7,089 nt of DNA from CAMQVM01 sp044433405. GTDB taxonomy: Bacteria > Bacteroidota > Bacteroidia > Bacteroidales > Rikenellaceae. The stretch lies in contig JAWXTQ010000113.1 in assembly GCA_044433405.1 (NCBI GenBank), positions 1 through 7,089 of the forward strand, read 5' to 3'. Of this stretch, positions 5,063-7,089 are shown piece after piece. Made by a program: the position numbers and the translations under genes. The first letter of the stretch is position 1, and each line of letters starts with the position of its first letter. The notes under the pieces are model-generated. The model searched no databases, was not told where the DNA came from, and was given only the letters and a program-made list of their open reading frames with translations.

Positions 5063-7089
5063 AATCTCTTAATTATTTCTGAAAGGTTAGTTTGATAACC
5101 ATTCACTACATAAACGATTTCGTCATCCTGATTTATTATAAAGAAACATGGTAGACGCTCCTTAGGATAGCCATTAAGTCTACAGAATTTTTCTAGATGG
5201 CCTTCAACATCAATAGCGTATGTTGTAATAGGAAGTTTTCCGAATTCGTTTTTATTGAACGCATCCCACGTCTCTTTGTCTTTTACTGCTACAACTAAAT
5301 CGCCACCCCACGCATTAATCTCGCTCTCTATTGCTTTTAATCCTCTAAGAGCATGGTTAGTTGGTTCTGTACCAGGATCTATCAGTGCGAAAATGTGGTG
5401 TCTTGTATCCTTTTTAGTCAATATTTTGTTGATTGGCTTGGTTAGGCCACTCTCAACCTCTTGAAGCAAGATTAGTATGTCAAATTTGTCTAGAGAAAAA
5501 CTTGTATTTGCTTGTACATTCTCAGTTCTAACTTTTAGGTTAACGTCAGTTTGCTCGTTGCTGTTTATGTTAAAGCTCTCTATTGAAGTGTACACCTGTC
5601 CGTTCTCTAATCTATTTCCAGTAGTGGCTACATAAAAGCCCTCCTCAAGTTCGATAGGCTTGCTAAACAGTGCTGAATATTTTGCTCCTCCACCCATGTC
5701 AACATTTTTGTTGCGTGGCATGTTTACTGTTGAGTTGGTGTGATTCTTGATTTTTGATAGAGTAAAATGGGTGTAATAAATAGGATCTTTTACCACATCT
5801 TTGCTGCTATTTGCAAGATTTAAATATCCGTAGTCAGGTGCTACAGATTGTTTGTTGATATAATCTATATTCTCCCATTTTTTAGTTGCAGTGTTGTATA
5901 CTTGCACCTTTTCGCTCATTACTTCAATGCGTGCAGGAATGCCAGCACTGCGGCAAAGAGCAACTAAAAGTGTGTTTCTAGATCTGCTATCGCTAATGCC
6001 TAGAGTCAAAACATCTTCGGGTGAAGTGATAATGCCATCTAGGTAAAATTTGATGTTTGCCTCCACTTTAGATACAAGTTCGATAATCTCTTTTAGATCT
6101 CTTCCTTGAGTCTCTTTGCTAAATTTTGTTCTGTATGCGGTTACTCTCTCGGTTAAAACGCGAGGGTTTAATAGATAATTTAAGAATGTCTCTTTGTCAA
6201 ATTTGTTCTCATACTCTAGCGCATTTGTGAAGTGATCACTTAAAGTTGCTGCTGAAATATCTCTTAAATCTTTAACAGGTAGCATCTCTAGATACTCTAC
6301 TGCAAGAGGTAGTTTGCTTTTTTCAACGCTGTTCAAGAAAGCAAGAATCTCACTGCTGTTTCCGCGTGATGAAGTGATGATAAAGTGTGCTTTAGTGTTG
6401 TTGATGTTCATTTGTTTAGCAAGTGTCACTATAGCAGAGCTGTCAGGGAATGTGTTGATATAGCTGTTTCTAATCTTATTACCTTCGCTGATTCGCTGTT
6501 TGTTTATCTCCTCCATCTCTGGTGAGATTATAACCTGTTTTGGTTCGCTCTCAGAGGGAGCTGACATGTTAAACAAGTATGTAAATCTTCTATCTTTGTT
6601 TAGGCTGAGTCTAATTGCAGTTGTGTCGCTATTGTCGGCTGCAAGTTTACTAAATCCGAACATCTCACCATTGTTAGCCCATACAAGAATATCACCTACT
6701 CCCATTGTTAGTGAAACTAAACCATCAGCATCGCTCTTTTTTGATGCAATGGTGTGGAATTGACCATAGTTAAACACCTTGAATTCAACATCAGCAAATG
6801 GGATATTTACTTTTCCTCCTGCGCTCATAACTCTAATTACGGCCTCTTTTGTAGGTGCATAGTTTGATGTAAGGTTTATATCTGTAAAAGTTGCATTTTT
6901 AGAGATTATCTCTTCACTGCCGTAGTAGTCTCCAAACACTTTTGTTACCATCAACATTGAGCGTGTAGCAACACTGCTAAACCACCCTTTGTCTAGTTTT
7001 GCTTCAGGTTCGCATGCGCCCATATAGTGCCATCCATCACCAGTGTACACCTCTACCCATGCGTGATTATCATCGCTATGTGACCAACG
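5053..7089 (-). CDS. Transglutaminase-family multidomain protein, 5' end outside window
   Basis: The reading frame is open to the window edge, so 678 residues are visible (R1 at 7087-7089) and the start is missing; a GTG at 7050 lies inside a conserved domain and is not the start. Residues 6-31 (DDNHAWVEVYTGDGW...MGACEPE) form the His-containing end of a transglutaminase/protease core, with H9; its Cys must lie upstream of the window. A beta-sandwich or carboxypeptidase-regulatory-like domain follows (about 80-165, with DADGLVSL). Residues about 330-410 are a second transglutaminase-like unit ending CRSAGIPAR (379-387), in which the Cys position is S368 and the His position appears to be Ser. 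A beta-rich stretch (about 440-540) leads to a thioredoxin-like C-terminus (about 560-678) with LPCFFIIN at 646-653 but no CXXC. Overall it resembles large secreted transglutaminase-like proteins of Bacteroidetes, probably periplasmic or cell-surface; substrate and reaction (cross-linking or proteolysis) are unknown. Confidence 0.88.
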   Translation of the reverse strand, partial: RWSHSDDNHAWVEVYTGDGWHYMGACEPEAKLDKGWFSSVATRSMLMVTKVFGDYYGSEEIISKNATFTDINLTSNYAPTKEAVIRVMSAGGKVNIPFADVEFKVFNYGQFHTIASKKSDADGLVSLTMGVGDILVWANNGEMFGFSKLAADNSDTTAIRLSLNKDRRFTYLFNMSAPSESEPKQVIISPEMEEINKQRISEGNKIRNSYINTFPDSSAIVTLAKQMNINNTKAHFIITSSRGNSSEILAFLNSVEKSKLPLAVEYLEMLPVKDLRDISAATLSDHFTNALEYENKFDKETFLNYLLNPRVLTERVTAYRTKFSKETQGRDLKEIIELVSKVEANIKFYLDGIITSPEDVLTLGISDSRSRNTLLVALCRSAGIPARIEVMSEKVQVYNTATKKWENIDYINKQSVAPDYGYLNLANSSKDVVKDPIYYTHFTLSKIKNHTNSTVNMPRNKNVDMGGGAKYSALFSKPIELEEGFYVATTGNRLENGQVYTSIESFNINSNEQTDVNLKVRTENVQANTSFSLDKFDILILLQEVESGLTKPINKILTKKDTRHHIFALIDPGTEPTNHALRGLKAIESEINAWGGDLVVAVKDKETWDAFNKNEFGKLPITTYAIDVEGHLEKFCRLNGYPKERLPCFFIINQDDEIVYVVNGYQTNLSEIIKRFLK

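Noticed and set aside
7048..7050. GTG as start codon of the transglutaminase-like gene
   Set aside because: The frame continues upstream to the window edge and encodes the conserved NHAWVE motif, so the true start is outside the window.

Overview
The window reads as chromosomal DNA of a Bacteroidota member, most likely of the order Bacteroidales. The evidence is a Bacteroidetes-type promoter (-33 TTTG, 18 bp, -7 TATATTTG), gene starts without a Shine-Dalgarno sequence, a relaxed Bacteroidetes-like lipobox, a FadL/OmpP1-type barrel of the kind common in this phylum, and a large multidomain transglutaminase-like protein of a sort I associate with Bacteroidetes. No species can be named from the sequence alone. 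All four genes lie on the minus strand, so transcription runs from high to low coordinates.

Layout in the direction of transcription. (1) 7089-5053: the C-terminal 678 residues of a transglutaminase-family protein whose start, including its catalytic Cys, lies beyond the window edge. It carries the His-containing end of an apparently active transglutaminase core, a beta domain, a second transglutaminase-like domain that has lost Cys and His, and a thioredoxin-like C-terminus without CXXC. (2) 5062-4944: a promoter that starts inside the end of that gene, followed by a leader that can fold into a long nested stem-loop. (3) 4943-3732: a predicted lipoprotein with a Trp/Tyr-rich middle and a very Ser-rich tail dotted with Arg. 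(4) 3702-2131: a FadL/OmpP1-like outer-membrane beta-barrel. (5) 2109-217: dnaX, the gamma/tau subunit of the DNA polymerase III clamp loader. (6) 216-1: non-coding, with a G+C-rich cluster of short-loop hairpins and an 11-bp direct repeat.

The lipoprotein, barrel and dnaX genes are 29 and 21 bp apart. I see no convincing terminator or promoter between them, so they may form one transcription unit driven by the promoter near 5033-5062. The lipoprotein and barrel plausibly act together at the cell envelope. dnaX is a housekeeping replication gene and its place here looks positional rather than functional. The least explained parts are the Ser/Arg tail, the structured leader, the pseudo-transglutaminase/thioredoxin-like tail and the hairpin cluster. 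I saw no CRISPR array, tRNA, rRNA, IS element or phage gene.
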